DNA from: Zhengitettix transpicula
Taxonomy: Eukaryota; Arthropoda; Insecta; Orthoptera; Tetrigidae
DNA: 64,000 nt
NCBI GenBank assembly: GCA_037074705.1
Contig: CM073591.1
Span: forward strand, 34,266,587-34,330,586
Direction of reading: 5' to 3'
A program made the translations under genes and the position numbers. Of this stretch, positions 12,333 through 23,875 are shown piece after piece (within the stretch, counting starts at the first letter, position 1; each line of letters starts with the position of its first letter). The notes beneath the pieces were generated by a model that saw nothing but the letters and a program-made list of their open reading frames with translations, made no database searches and was not told where the DNA came from.

Positions 12333-13978
12333 GAATTATTTTAGCTTCCAAGTAGCATTCACTGTTCGTCACACTTCATTCAATGGATAACTCAACCAAG
12401 CCAACAACATATACAACATTCAGATTGCACATGAAACTCTTAATCACTATAGATTCAGAAACATACTGTTATTACTACTACAACAAATGAAATAAATAAC
12501 CGGGTAATTGATTCTAAAATTACCAGGAGCATCATTGTCACGGTAAAAACCGCTGGTTTCAATTGCATCTCCAAACATTTGAAGACCTAATATTTTCTTA
12601 CGATAGTTTCTGTTTACCAAACATTATCTCGCTTTGTTTATTTTTTAACTTATAGGTTCAATTTCAGAACAGGCAACTGAATACCCGATTGATAATTATA
12701 TATTCAAGTAATAAATAAACGCGAAGTTGAAGATTAACTGAAACACGGACTAGTCGACTTGAGTTCAGTGAAGCCGTTAGTTGTCAGCCTCTCGAGTGAG
12801 CTTATCAGCGCATCTATTCTGTTCATCGGAACGTCACAAGTCGAGTAATTGAATGCGATAAAAGGGGAAGGCAGCAATAATAGTGCTGAAGGGCGTTGAT
12901 CAGGACACGCGTCGGCAATAAATCACGGTACGAGTAAGTGGGGACAAAACCACCGACCACTTGGCAGCACGTGTCGGCTAATCCAAAGCCCTGTCCAAAT
13001 ATTGTGACCGTACACGTGTCAGTCGCGTGTGTGCCTCCACCACGTCACTCCGCACAACACGCGCGACTCTGTTTGCAGAATGAGAGGAGTGGCCATAATC
13101 ATCACTTGCTTCACAGCCCCCAAAGGGAACCGGCAGCCTGCCAATTTACTCGACACTTTATCAAATTCCCACGCCTCCCCCTACCCCCAACACTCTTTAA
13201 GAGCCGTTATACGAGAATCAAAATACACCTTTAACCACCATAATTTTCCTCCTATCTCATATTACAAAGAATTTATGCTCAATTACAGTACACATTTTAT
13301 TGCTCCCTAATTTTCTGAAAAATAATTTTTTTTAAGTTTGCATTACAGCGACAGTTACTTAATAAATATTAATGTCGCATTGTTAAGAGTAAATAGTTCG
13401 ACGTAACTGGACTACGATGATGAGTCAGTAGAAAGTATTCGTCACTGAGCGTCAATAAATTTCATTCTATTGCTTCTGTTTCAAACAAATCCTAATAAAA
13501 TGCAGGTTATTTTTATTTCTACCATAATCTTTGACAAATAAACAAAATCTTTTTGATACCAGTAATATGTAACTCGTCTTTCATGACTTGAAAAAATTTT
13601 CTACCACGAACAATATAAACTTCCCACTTATGGAATGATGGAAGAATAAAAAATCTGTTCATTAACCTGACCTATCCTTAAGAAAACGATTATATTTTTG
13701 TAATGTAATTAATTTTAGGCAGATAACGTAGAGAACTTTGTGTAACAGTTCAAACAGATCTCCATCAATATAGATAATACTTAATACTCTTCAGCATATG
13801 TTTTACGGGATTGCGTCTTGTGTGTCATATAAACAAAAGGACCTTCTGCCAATAGTCTGTTCCAAATATAAAAAAAAATATTTCTGGCTGTCTCCCGATT
13901 ATATCTCTGTAATAAATAACCCTTCTGCTCTCCTATTGCCGTTTCGTTTTCGTCGCTTATAAATTTTGTCAACTTACG
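12333..13978. other. Intergenic DNA, no gene seen; GC-richer island near 12900-13210
   Basis: No gene recognised. The island at about 12900-13210 is CpG-containing, with CACGTG within GGCAGCACGTGTCGG, and stands out from AT-rich flanks. Its open frames have no recognisable domain and no splice-site support. It may be regulatory. Confidence 0.4.
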
Positions 13979-13979
13979 A

Positions 13980-14095
13980 GTGCAATTGTGTCGCTCTAGG
14001 CTCTACTTAGCACCTGAAGAAAGGAACAAGGATCCCAGAAACGTTGTGTGGTATTTATACTGTCACTTATTTTGTCTGTTCTTGGATATCTTTTT
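13980..14095 (+). mobile_element. Penelope-like element fragment with hammerhead-like ribozyme core (copy A)
   Basis: The copy starts at GTGCAATTGTG and carries CTGAAGA (14014-14020), which fits the hammerhead consensus CUGANGA. A potential stem II with loop CAAGGA follows, then GAAAC (14038-14042), then GTTGTGTGGTATTTATA and a tail with TTGGATATCTTT. Related fragments occur near 25.2, 34.9, 38.5, 38.8 and 41.1 kb. Hammerhead motifs in the terminal repeats of Penelope-like retroelements are established; assigning these fragments to that class is inference. Here stem II has one A-C mismatch. Upstream sequence differs from the copy at 34.9 kb, so the shared 5' boundary is real. Confidence 0.55.
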
Positions 14096-17000
14096 TATTA
14101 TTAATATTCATGCAGACGAATTTTTTTTCATTTCAATAAATAGATTGACGTTACTTTTCGCGTTCAAAAATATAACGTAGTGCAATACATAGTTTCACCA
14201 CTTAAAAATTAATACAAATATCACAATATATTTTTGCTTGTAACTTTTTAACAACGAAAAACATCACTAAATATAGACAGACTGATCAAACTAGGTATAA
14301 TACGTTATTGAGCGATAAAGGATTGAAATAAAGTTTGATGTATGAAGCAGAAACTGTAACCCTATAAACATTTTATGACTCCATATTAGGCGGTAACGCA
14401 ATTTGATATTCGGGAAACGGACATCAGTAAAACGACAGGAACTAACTAGATGAAAGCAGTCCAATATATATGAGGCCAGAGAAATGAGTCGTCAGTATGT
14501 ATGTTTGTTATAAATATTTTTCAGATACTTCATTTTTGAGTAAAGAGGAAGAAAAGACGAAAAATGGAGCAAGAAAGTAGGGAAATAGTGAAGAAAACAA
14601 CAGAAAAAAGTCAACGAAACAAGGTAAAACAAAGAGAAAGAGAGAGCCAAGGAACTAGACAGATAAACCGTATAGGTTTGTTTCCCTGACTACGAACAGT
14701 TTCTTTGCTCTTCAAAACGTTGGAGTTATCTCTACTTTCACTCTATATTTACCTTCTTAACCCTTCTTCTGGATGCTTTTTCATCACGTCGCTTTCAACT
14801 TGGCTGACTTGTTCCTTGGATCTCTCTTTTTCTCGTTTTGTATAACATATTATTTCTATATTTCGTCTTTTCTTTATCTTTACTCAGATAATAAATTACC
14901 CAAAAAATATTTATAGCTATACTACTCTACGAATAACAAATTTTAAATCTAGGTAAATATTTAAATAATCTCAACTTAATTTTAATTAAATATTGAATGA
15001 ATTCATTCTCATTTACTGATCACCAATACGCTTCATAAAATTATTTATCGTACTGTATTATCATTTTGATCAGTAAAAACTATGATTGTATAACATTTTC
15101 GTGAATATATAATTGACGCCATCTCATTTTCAAATCATTTCGAAATATTATTCCGCTTTTCATGCTATATTTGTTTATAAAATGTGCTCATGATGCGCAC
15201 ATTGGAGCGAATCTTCACAAGACAGACAGCTATTGAGTTTTGTGTGAGAATGTGTTTGTGTTTGTGGAGTGTAGGCACGTTGTGTTTTATTTGTGTAGTT
15301 CACAGGCCAGTGGCGATCACAGGGCTGGGGATGATTGCAGCAGGAAGCTGCAGTAATTCTCCCTATGTGAAGCGACCGCAATGCCAAAGTTGCAATCTGC
15401 CCGCGGTCTGCCCTCACCACAAAACATCACAAACCACCACACATAACACCCAAAACACACGAGTTTTCCTGAATGCTTGTTTGCTTGCTTGTAGCTAAAT
15501 CCGAGAACCCTGCAGCAGAGCTAAACTCTCTACAAATTATTATTATTATTCCCTGTGGTCGACGTAGCTCCAGCCTGATCGGAAGGGCCAATGATTTGTT
15601 GATTTTAAATTTTGAAAATTCCACATAGGCACGGAAACATATTCACGTTAACTTGTTATAAGAGGCAAATTTAAAAATAACTTAATAATGACAGGAAAAA
15701 ACACCAATGCTGAACTATGAATTTCCCAGTAGCAAATCTATTATATAAATTAGAGGGATAATAATAATAATCGTAAAAATATACTGGAAATACTAATGTT
15801 AACAATAGCGACAGATCGAATAAAAAATCATTTAATAAAAAATGGAAAGAGACAATGCGATATTTAGTACGTAACTTTAGTACCACAACTCTTCAAGACG
15901 AAATATTACAAACTTTATTTTGTAACTGTTTTGTTTTACTTAGGAACAAGTTTCTCTTTGTAGAATGAATTAAGTACTCATTTATGTGAACATCTTATAA
16001 TTAAAGGAAATCACAAACTATTGTATAACGTATCGAAGAACGTGGTTGAAGTCAAGACAAAAACGATCCTCAATAGAAAGTATTTGACAATTACGGAAAA
16101 AATCTTCCAATGTTCGAAAATTATTTCGAAATTAGATAAGTGGAGGATGGCATTCAAGTATTCAAAGAATGTGAGAAAAAGAGGAATGGTTGTTATGTTA
16201 CTGGAAACTTAATGATCGTGCTCAAAATTAGGTTTACGTAAGGGCGCGTTTTAGGAGAAATTTCGAGTAACGTGAGTAACGCAATATGATAATATGAGGT
16301 CTGAACGTTTTATGCTTTATAAATTTAATTGTTCCAAAACTATTCTTGTTAAATAGCCTAAACTATCTTAGTTATCGGTTGTCTGTTTAATATAATATGA
16401 GTATTATTGAAAGTATTTTTATCAATAAAACAATTATTTGCTTGTTAAAAGCCAGAATTTTGTTTCAATTCCAAATTAAAATAAATATAAATTACTTAAA
16501 AAACCATCAATATATAAGTATTTTTTGCGTAAAATTAAGCTTATGTCCATTAACATCCAAAAATAATCATTTGCGCTGACCTGCATCAAACAATTTGAGG
16601 CACTCTGAGCTTTCAATTTATGGCATCACCACGAACAATAGATTGCGGGGTATTAAATCTTTTTTTGAAATTTAAAATCTACCTCTGTTAGATTTCCATT
16701 AAATAGTTAGATAATATATCAAATAAAATTTCCTTAATTTCCAATTAATTAAGTTCAAATAAATTCTTTAATAAGTTACTGTTTTGATCGCAAAAGGTAA
16801 ATGTAGTTTATCGCTCTGAACGTAGTATGCTGCAAGTAGATTTGCGTGGCACTAGGATTAGTTAACACAGTGATAGCAGGTAGAATTAGTCTGGCGGTCG
16901 CTGAACACGAGGAATAGTAAATGTCTGTTGCAGTTGGTCTGGATGCAAGTGTGGCACTGGGTCAGAGGCGTCTTTTTGCCTTGGCTCCCGCTGACGCGAG

Positions 17001-18664
17001 TAAAAGAAGAAGAATTCCAGCAGGGGAACGAAATTACGCGGCCGAGCGTAACTACGTTTGCGACGTCGGAGTACGCTGCTCCGCGCCTCGCCTCGCAATC
17101 TAATCACCACGTCGCGCCCTTCGATCCCCTCCGTCGGCAAATATTGCTCTTCCCAGACCCGGTTGTCTTTCCGTCGAGGACCACCACATCACACTGCCGG
17201 ATGCAAGTTCCCAGACAGACTACCAAATAAATTAATTATTTTGGAGAAAACAGGTGGCACGTGCTGCAAACGGAAACGTCTTCAAAGAACATGTGTTCGA
17301 TGAACCAAAGAAGCTTGTAGATGTTAACAATTACTTAGTAATGGGAGAAACGAATCCCACAGTAATAAATGGTTCTGAATTCGATTACGGTATAACAGGC
17401 AGCTACTTCACTTAAAAATCTTAAACGTAAATTATAAGTTGCGTAATGAAGAAATAAATAAAAATTTCATTGCGTAATAAAATATAGACAGAAACCTATA
17501 TTTATCCACTAAATACAGGTCTTCTAATAATAAACATTTCGGCCTGGACGTTTTCCTTCATGGCAATATCAAAAGTGACGTCTTCTTGTAGGCTCGATAA
17601 GACAAAGAGAAATGGAAACAGACGAATATTCATTTGAGAAAATTAAAATGATTCATATCCTTTATTGACTTATTTCTATATTAATTAATTTCACAAATAC
17701 CAGCAACGTTACGTTTAACCTTGTATTCTTATGCTTCATCTCCAGATATTTAATAAAAACTTATAACGGAATACATGTAACTACAAATTTATTCTCGTAT
17801 TTCACATAAACAAAATTATTCAAGACTCAAAGTTAAAGTTAGTATGGAACCCATAATCACGGGCTTATGCAGATGCTGGAATAAAAATTCTAACGATGTC
17901 TTAGTATTGATCTAGTTTACAGGCAACTAGTTTACTCGCTGCCTCGACGAGGGACGTTTCTCTTTCACGTATGCGCCACGCAGCGCTTCCTACAGGTAGC
18001 ACTAGACAAAAACTGAGCGCTCCTTTAGTTATGCAACCCGGAGTGTCGTGACCAATACAGAAAATGATATCCGTATTGAATTAAGCCATATCCCTTAAAA
18101 TTTGTTAATGGAGTAATGTTATTATCCTTTAAATATTGAGTAAACCTCCTAGTTGTCTGGAAGATAGCTTACAGCTTTATACGAACGATACGTTTGTGTG
18201 GTTTAATTTTCCTTGAGATTTGTACGTAACGACACCGGTCTCCTTTTCAATTATAATTTATTTCCATTCAGCAGACTGATAAATTTCGTGTGGCGCGTAT
18301 AAGAATTGATTTTTTCCAACGCTTGATATGTTTACTGTTCAGGTTTTCAGTAGGTTAAGGTAGTCAATTTCGTACATTCCTTGCGTTCTCAACTTTTGCA
18401 GTTAAAATTTTCAGAGTTGGTTTCTGTAATGAGAAATTCACAGTGTCAACGTAGAGGACGTAGAGGCGTGTAAAGAACTGCGAAGATGGTTTATACGTAT
18501 TATAAAAATAATATCAATGTTTAAATTAACCTTTAATACTGAAAATAAAATTTCATAAATATAAGATTCGTTAAAAATATTTACCGAAGCTTTTGTCGAT
18601 TTTCGTCGACATAATCATCTGCAAGGTGAAAATTCTACATAAAATAAAAGCTTCATCTTACAAA

Positions 18665-18665
<1 letters not shown>
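14096..18665. other. Intergenic DNA, no gene seen; islands near 15180-15480, 16860-17230 and 17930-18062
   Basis: No coding exon recognised. The block at about 16860-17230 is the most GC- and CpG-rich of the three. The block at about 17930-18062 contains GACAAAAACTGAGCGC, the inverse of a block near 10150, so it is probably part of a dispersed repeat. The rest is plain AT-rich DNA. Confidence 0.4.

Positions 18666-18667
<2 letters not shown>

Positions 18668-18711
<44 letters not shown>
18668..18711. repeat. (AT)n microsatellite
   Basis: About 44 bases of uninterrupted alternating A and T. Shorter AT runs are found near 24529-24545, 38431-38455, 45988-46000, 46503-46515 and 46630-46650. Confidence 0.95.
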
Positions 18712-18712
<1 letters not shown>

Positions 18713-18928
18713 AAACAAAATATTACGAGCTTAAAGTTCCTAAATCGATTTAGCTTTGATTCATGTTCACGGAACTCTTCAGATGGCAGAGTATAACTCT
18801 TATTTAGTTTTCCTCTTCTTGCTCAAAGCGGGAAATGATTTCTCCTTGTAGAAATCTCTTTGTACAGAAGTACAATGAAACTAAATATTTTAAATACAAG
18901 ACAAGGTTATAAAGTATACTTTGCAATG

Positions 18929-19273
18929 TCCTGTTTTGAGAGGTGCATGTTCCGGGCTCACAGACCTTGCGTATACGGTAACAGTTGTTCGCTGTTCGCA
19001 TTGTAACAGTCGGTCAGCTGCCTCCTAAACTGGTCGCAGCATGGAGAGGAGAATGCTACGTCCACACACCAACCACCTCTCCCGTCATCGGAAGGGTGTA
19101 CCTGGCCTACCTGATGCAGGTTTTCTAGGGTTTGTCTTGTAGGTGAATGCCGGGTAGGATCCTTAAACAATAGCCGTAGGTTCTAGTTAACCCTTGGCTA
19201 CCTTCCTCTACCCTTCCGCATTCCTCCCTTTTCAATCCCTTCCTATGCTATTAAAGGGGAGTTGCTCTTTCGA
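18929..19273 (+). repeat. A-tailed retroposon copy 4 (both ends truncated)
   Basis: It carries the family landmarks TTTTGAGAGGTG, CTCCTAAACTGGTCG, GGGTAGGATCCTTAAAC and CTATTAAAGGGGAGTTG. It lacks both the consensus 5' end and the terminal CCCTAAAAAA. A small deletion removes the block between the GGAAGGGTGTA and CCTGGCCTACC segments. It is old and diverged. Confidence 0.75.
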
Positions 19274-19574
19274 GTGAATATGTTCAATATTTAAATCCGT
19301 CAGCTCCGGTATTCCCCAGAGAAGCGTTCTTCGTCCCTACCTATTCCTCATCTATACAAAAAGCATTCCAACTACAAGAACACATTCATTGTTACATTCG
19401 CAGGTAACAATACAATAATTTCAACTGGTAAAAACGCGGTCTAAACATCAGAAATGCTCGTGTCATAGCTTAACGTCCTTTGTAATTTGACTCGACCAAT
19501 GGCGCTTTAAAGTAAACAGCAGTGAATCTACGCAAATGACTTTCACCATTAAAAACAGTAAGTACCCTGAAGTA

Positions 19575-20240
19575 TACAGTGTTATTCAAAAAGAAAGAGA
19601 AGATTTCAAACATTTATTTCTGCCGAACTACAAAAGATAGAAACATAATTGCAACGATCTTAGGCAGAGAAAAATTAATTTTTTTATGCACTTCATATAG
19701 GCACCATGCGTTACACGCAAATATCAAAACGGTGGTTCATATCTTGCCACACACTAATCAGCTGGTCTCTGGTTATCGACTTCACAAAGTCAAGAATTTG
19801 ATGTCGCAGATCTTGAAAAAAGTCAGGCATAGGGGGGACAAAAACACGGTCTTTTACGTAACCTCACAGATTAAAATCACAGGGAGTAAGTTCTGGTGAC
19901 CTGAGGAGCCACCGACGATGAAGTTGATCTTCTGCTCCTATTCATCCTATCAAACGTCCTGGTAATGTCGTGGTTGGAGACGTGAGACAGGACACCATCT
20001 TGCATGAGGTCATCTGAATCATCTTCAAGTTGGACGCCCGTATAAAAGCCAAAAGATAAATCTAAAAGCGTGGACGTAAGCTCACGCTCGAAAAGAAACT
20101 GCTACTAAACAAAAACATTCTAATACGGGATGGTCATTCTGGATTGAAAATATGATATGTAGTAAGCCATCAAAAACCAAGATCTTGCAGTCTTCCGAAA
20201 ACATAGCACAGTATAGCTAATGTACCTTGGTTCATCTTCA
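19575..20240 (-). pseudogene. Mariner-like transposase pseudogene
   Basis: Read on the minus strand, the region gives a decayed DDE transposase. First comes a QDG.LSH block corresponding to QQDGAPPH, then a region matching the TPCDF block that carries the last catalytic Asp (seen as CDFNL). GYVKDRVFVPPMPDFFQDLR and ITRDQLISVWQDMNHRFDIC follow. Frame changes and in-frame stops (for example after CDFNL) make it nonfunctional. The order and spacing fit the C-terminal half of a Tc1/mariner transposase; the N-terminal helix-turn-helix was not found. The right end near GTTATTCAAAAAGAA (about 19581) may be a terminal inverted repeat, but I could not find a partner. Confidence 0.7.
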
Positions 20241-21105
20241 TCTCGATTTTAAAATCCCATTCATAACAGAAGTCATCAATACTTGTAGTACTAAAATAAA
20301 TTTAAAAAACTCACACTAAACCACGCCAATTTATTGTCGACCTCAACTACCATCAGCTAACATTCATAAGATTATGGCCAGAAGAATAAATCCTCGGGAC
20401 TCGCCAATGGACGTTGCTCTACTCATATCATATAGAAGCCATATCAAAACAATTACTCTATATATACTAAGAGTAGATTGTAAATTGGCAACTGAACTAC
20501 TTAAAAAAAATCGGAGTCCATAGGGAGTAAAACTTGAAACACGATGCGACAGTCGAGTGAAGGATGCAGAAGTGTAACGAGTCTGAGGGAGAGGACGGGG
20601 GCCATCTGTCATAGTAGTGGTAATGTATGCAGGAGTCTCCATACAATGCGCAATCAATAACACGCTTCCACGAGGCAACACACGTCGCACTTGTAAGAAC
20701 ATGACACACTTACACCTTTTAAATACTAAACCCTGAAACAAAAATTATTTCAGATATCCTACACGTAATTACGTTGGTCAGTTCACAGGCGAAGAAGACA
20801 ATGATAAGCTGTGGGAGATAAAAGATGTTCGCTTTCAAACAGAAAACATGTTTCATCAAATTTAGATTATTATTGCAATTTTTATGAAATATTGAACTGA
20901 AATTTACAGTTCTTTATGAAAAATGTGATCCGAAATATATATCGTCAAACTTCTGTTATTTACAAAGACGGAATGAAATTTCTGAAGACAATGCGGAGAC
21001 GATGCATATATATATATATTTAATTTATTTGTTTAGTAATCCAAATCATTTATAATTCAATGAGTTAAATTGCCGGCGGCTGCCAGTAGCTATAATCAGG
21101 GAGAC
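20241..21105. other. Unassigned block with GC-richer core near 20510-20740
   Basis: A 125-codon open frame on the minus strand (20741-20364) covers this core. Its translation shows no domain I know and is rich in Ser and Arg. I treat it as noncoding or an unidentified repeat. No gene can be supported; the rest is AT-rich. Confidence 0.3.
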
Positions 21106-21690
21106 ATCCAATGATATGAACGAAGCTGTCTGCGAGGGCTATTCTCTCGCAGGCAGAAGCTGCTAGGGATGTTCTCTCGTAGGCAGAACCTTGTTGGAGA
21201 GACGGAAGGGGCTACCTTTGGGGATGCCTTTTCCTCTATGCATTTTTGAACTAAGGTTCCCCAAGGCACCTCGGCCTGCTTTGAGAGGTGTATGTTCCGG
21301 GGTCACAGATCTTGGGCATGCGGTAAGAGATGTTTCCTGTTCCCATTGGAATAGTCGGCCAGCTGCCTCCTAAACTGGTCGAGGCACGGAGTAGGGAATG
21401 CTGCGTCCCCACAGCAAACCCCTCTCCCGCAATCGGAAGGGCGTGGGACAAGTACCCAATGCCCGACCTACCTCATGCAGGTTTTCCTAGGGTTTGTCCT
21501 GCATTACTTTTAGGTGAATGCCGGGTAGGATCCTTAAACTATAGCCCGGGACAGAATGTTAACCCTTGGCTACCTTCCTCTACCCTTCCGCATCCCCCCT
21601 TTCAAATCCCTTCCTATGCTATTAAAGGGGAGTTACCACCATGTGGATTACCCTCGTGTAGCCTGTTACCCTAAAAAAATCCAATGATAT
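21106..21690 (+). mobile_element. Full A-tailed retroposon with 12-bp target-site duplication (copy 5, reference copy)
   Basis: ATCCAATGATAT occurs at 21106-21117 and again at 21679-21690. It brackets a 561-bp insert at 21118-21678 that ends in CCTGTTACCCTAAAAAA. Duplication plus A tail identify a retroposon mobilised by LINE machinery. The 5' part holds a 7-bp hairpin, CTGCGAG (21130-21136) with CTCGCAG (21146-21152), and two related units containing TTCTCTCG(C/T)AGGCAGAA. I found no convincing Pol III A/B-box pair and no protein, so calling it a SINE would go beyond the evidence; it is a nonautonomous retroposon. The other copies in this window are mostly truncated forms of this one. Confidence 0.85.
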
Positions 21691-21731
21691 CGCCTGTAGA
21701 ATATTTAAATCATGATAGAAAAGAAAGCAAC

Positions 21732-22075
21732 TTAAATTAATTCTCTTGGCCACATATTTTTCAGTCTTTTGCTCATCACTGGTTCCAGGAGTTGGTCTAG
21801 TAGCGGGTTAGGATGATTTTCAATTACTGCGTGGTGCTTGATGGATTTCTTTCGGATGCCTTCCTGCACCGTAGGAACTTGATGCAGCGTGAGGTTGGTT
21901 GCATACCATGGAGCGTCTGTAACTTGACGGAGTATTTTGGATTGGCACCTTTGTATGATTTCAATGATTGATTTGGAATAACATTCTCATAACTGAAGTC
22001 CGTACGCCCATATTGGTTTAATGACTTTAATCAGTTTGGAGTTTTTTTACGCAATTACTCGAATGTTCTCATGAA
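21732..22075 (-). pseudogene. Jockey-type LINE, reverse-transcriptase C-terminal relic
   Basis: The minus strand translates from about 22050 to a TAA at 21732-21734 with few interruptions: SKLIKVIKPIWAYGLQL, one TGA in place of the usual Trp, then ECYSKSIIEIIQRCQSKILR, QVTDAPWYATN and a tail ending NMWPRELI. The VIKPIWAYGLQLWG, IQRFQSKILR and APWYV.N blocks are hallmarks of the RT C-terminal domain of the Jockey clade. The TGA and an upstream stop show it is dead. It is 5'-truncated and only the last 110 or so codons remain. Confidence 0.8.
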
Positions 22076-23094
22076 TGACGTCTATTGATCTCTCTCATAC
22101 ATAGAAAGGAATAGCTACAGTTAACACGTTTAGCACGTTACTGTGCATTCTAGATTGATAATTAATAAATAGCACGATATTATAAATGAGCGTAGGAAGC
22201 GATTACTTCATATTGACACACTTTTCAAAAGTAAACGCTAAGTTACCTGAATTTTCAAGTTGAACGCCAAGAAGTTAAGAGTTCTTCAGAAAATTCTTAA
22301 ATTTTAAAGTATTAATTTAACGTAAAAATATGTTGTAAATATTCTGTTTATAGGAGAAGGAAATGGTAAAATGTTCAGAGTCATAATAAAATTTCTCTGT
22401 TAATCAGCAACTATATTCCACTTAATAGATAAAAACGTGAATTTTTTTATTTAGCGTAAAAGATTGACACTAATGTGTGTAACACTTTTTATATCGTATA
22501 GAGGACGGTTACAAAGTCACCGGCTCGGGAAATGATTAGCGAGCAAATTCGATCCCTAGACTTCCCGAACAGCGCGATTCTTCAGCGCTAAGTTTGCGAG
22601 CTGGTGAAGCTGTCCCAGGCATTTTGTTCCCTGCTTCACGAGGATGTCGCACAAAGAGGCGGAAACCGCACGCTGCTGAAATATTCAGACCGCCGCGTGG
22701 TTGTTCTTCATTCCTGCGACACTCTTTGAGCTCACTTTGCTCACTGCATTAATTATGAAGTCGCGGCGTGCAGCGAGCTGCGCCTAATTGCTCCCCCAAA
22801 AGGTGCACACAATTCTTTCACTTTAAAAGGAAACATATCAGCTACTTACTTTACGGCTTTACGGTAATCTGTTGAACGGCAACTCGTCACAAAAAAAAAG
22901 ACGTATAGTAAACAGAACACTTATTCAAAGCAGTTATAGGCAGAGTTTGTCAATTAAAATGCTAACGTTCTTAGTTGAAAATTTTCTTCTAAAGGCTATA
23001 GTCTGTGGTCAGATGTCTTGAGTGGATTTTATATTTATTTCTTGCCCACTACTACTTAATAATATAATAATATATTGGAAGCGCCGTGCATTAC
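22076..23094. other. Intergenic DNA with candidate regulatory island at about 22500-22810
   Basis: The island is CpG- and GC-richer than its flanks, matches no repeat seen elsewhere in the window and contains homeodomain-type cores: ATGATTAGC near 22530, TTAATTA near 22750 and CTAATTG near 22785. It lies about 5.5 kb upstream of the homeobox promoter. Its open frames show no protein domain. The regulatory role is inference only. Confidence 0.35.
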
Positions 23095-23095
23095 A

Positions 23096-23875
23096 TTACA
23101 ATCTTTCCTTGCTGTAAGCTACGATAGATTTTCGTCTATTCCTACATTTTACAATATGATATCTTTCACAAGCTTCTAAACAAAATTCACACACACACTC
23201 GTCTTTTGGTTCATGAAATACTTTGTTTAAGCACACTTTATGGTGAAAGCCATGGATCGCCAGTCTCGTCTTCGTGTGGCGTAGTTCATGGTTGGCTTCC
23301 ATCCATGTCCTGTCCTGCATAGCAGATGTTGTCCTCCGGTATGTTCCGTTTCCTCTCATACAGATCCTGTAAAAGCTGTCTGAAGCTGGAACCAGCTGGT
23401 AGTATCAGATCATATCTTAAATCTTCTATTAGGAAGGTCTCCCTGGTAAGCTCGTACACTAGCCTCGATCTTGAATTTTGTGGAACTCCTAAAATTCTTT
23501 TCTAGCCTTTACCCGCTCCAGTTCTTCCAGTTGACGTATTCTAGGCCATACGTCAGAACAGGTAGTATCTTTAGCCTAAACAGGTCCATCGCTGTACTGA
23601 TCGATAGTTGTATGTTTCTGATTTCATTCATAGCTCTAGTGGCCGCCACTGCTCTAGATTTTATATGCAGTCTGAAACTCCTTCCCGTAGTTTGGATTGT
23701 GATGCCTAGATATTTAAAGTTGTTAGCCCTCTTGAGTAATTCACCATTGCATTTGGCGTTCTCTGCTTCAGTGAGTCTTCCTCCTTTCCTGTACATTTAT
23801 CTGTACATCATTTCTCTCCGCCCATTCACTTAGTGTGTTTAGCAATACTTGCAGATTGTCGATATCTGTCGCTGC
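23096..23875 (-). pseudogene. LINE relic: RT C-terminus plus C-terminal Cys/His motif
   Basis: Minus-strand order: ATDIDNLQVLLNTLSEW, the segment normally just after the catalytic YADD box. A frame change leads to NNFKYLGITIQTTG, then KSRAVAATRAMNEI and FRLKILPVLTYGLEY. Last comes a C-terminal block CEFCLEACERYHIVKC (a C-x2-C-x3-C-x4-H-x4-C zinc-knuckle-like motif) ending in KERL and a stop at 23096. These are typical of non-LTR retrotransposons. Two or more frame breaks and loss of everything upstream of the RT active site make it a 5'-truncated pseudogene. I cannot name the clade securely. Confidence 0.75.

Noticed and set aside
20364..20741. 125-codon minus-strand open frame as a gene
   Set aside because: No domain, no splice or promoter support, unusual Ser/Arg composition; an overlapping frame on the same strand is also open.
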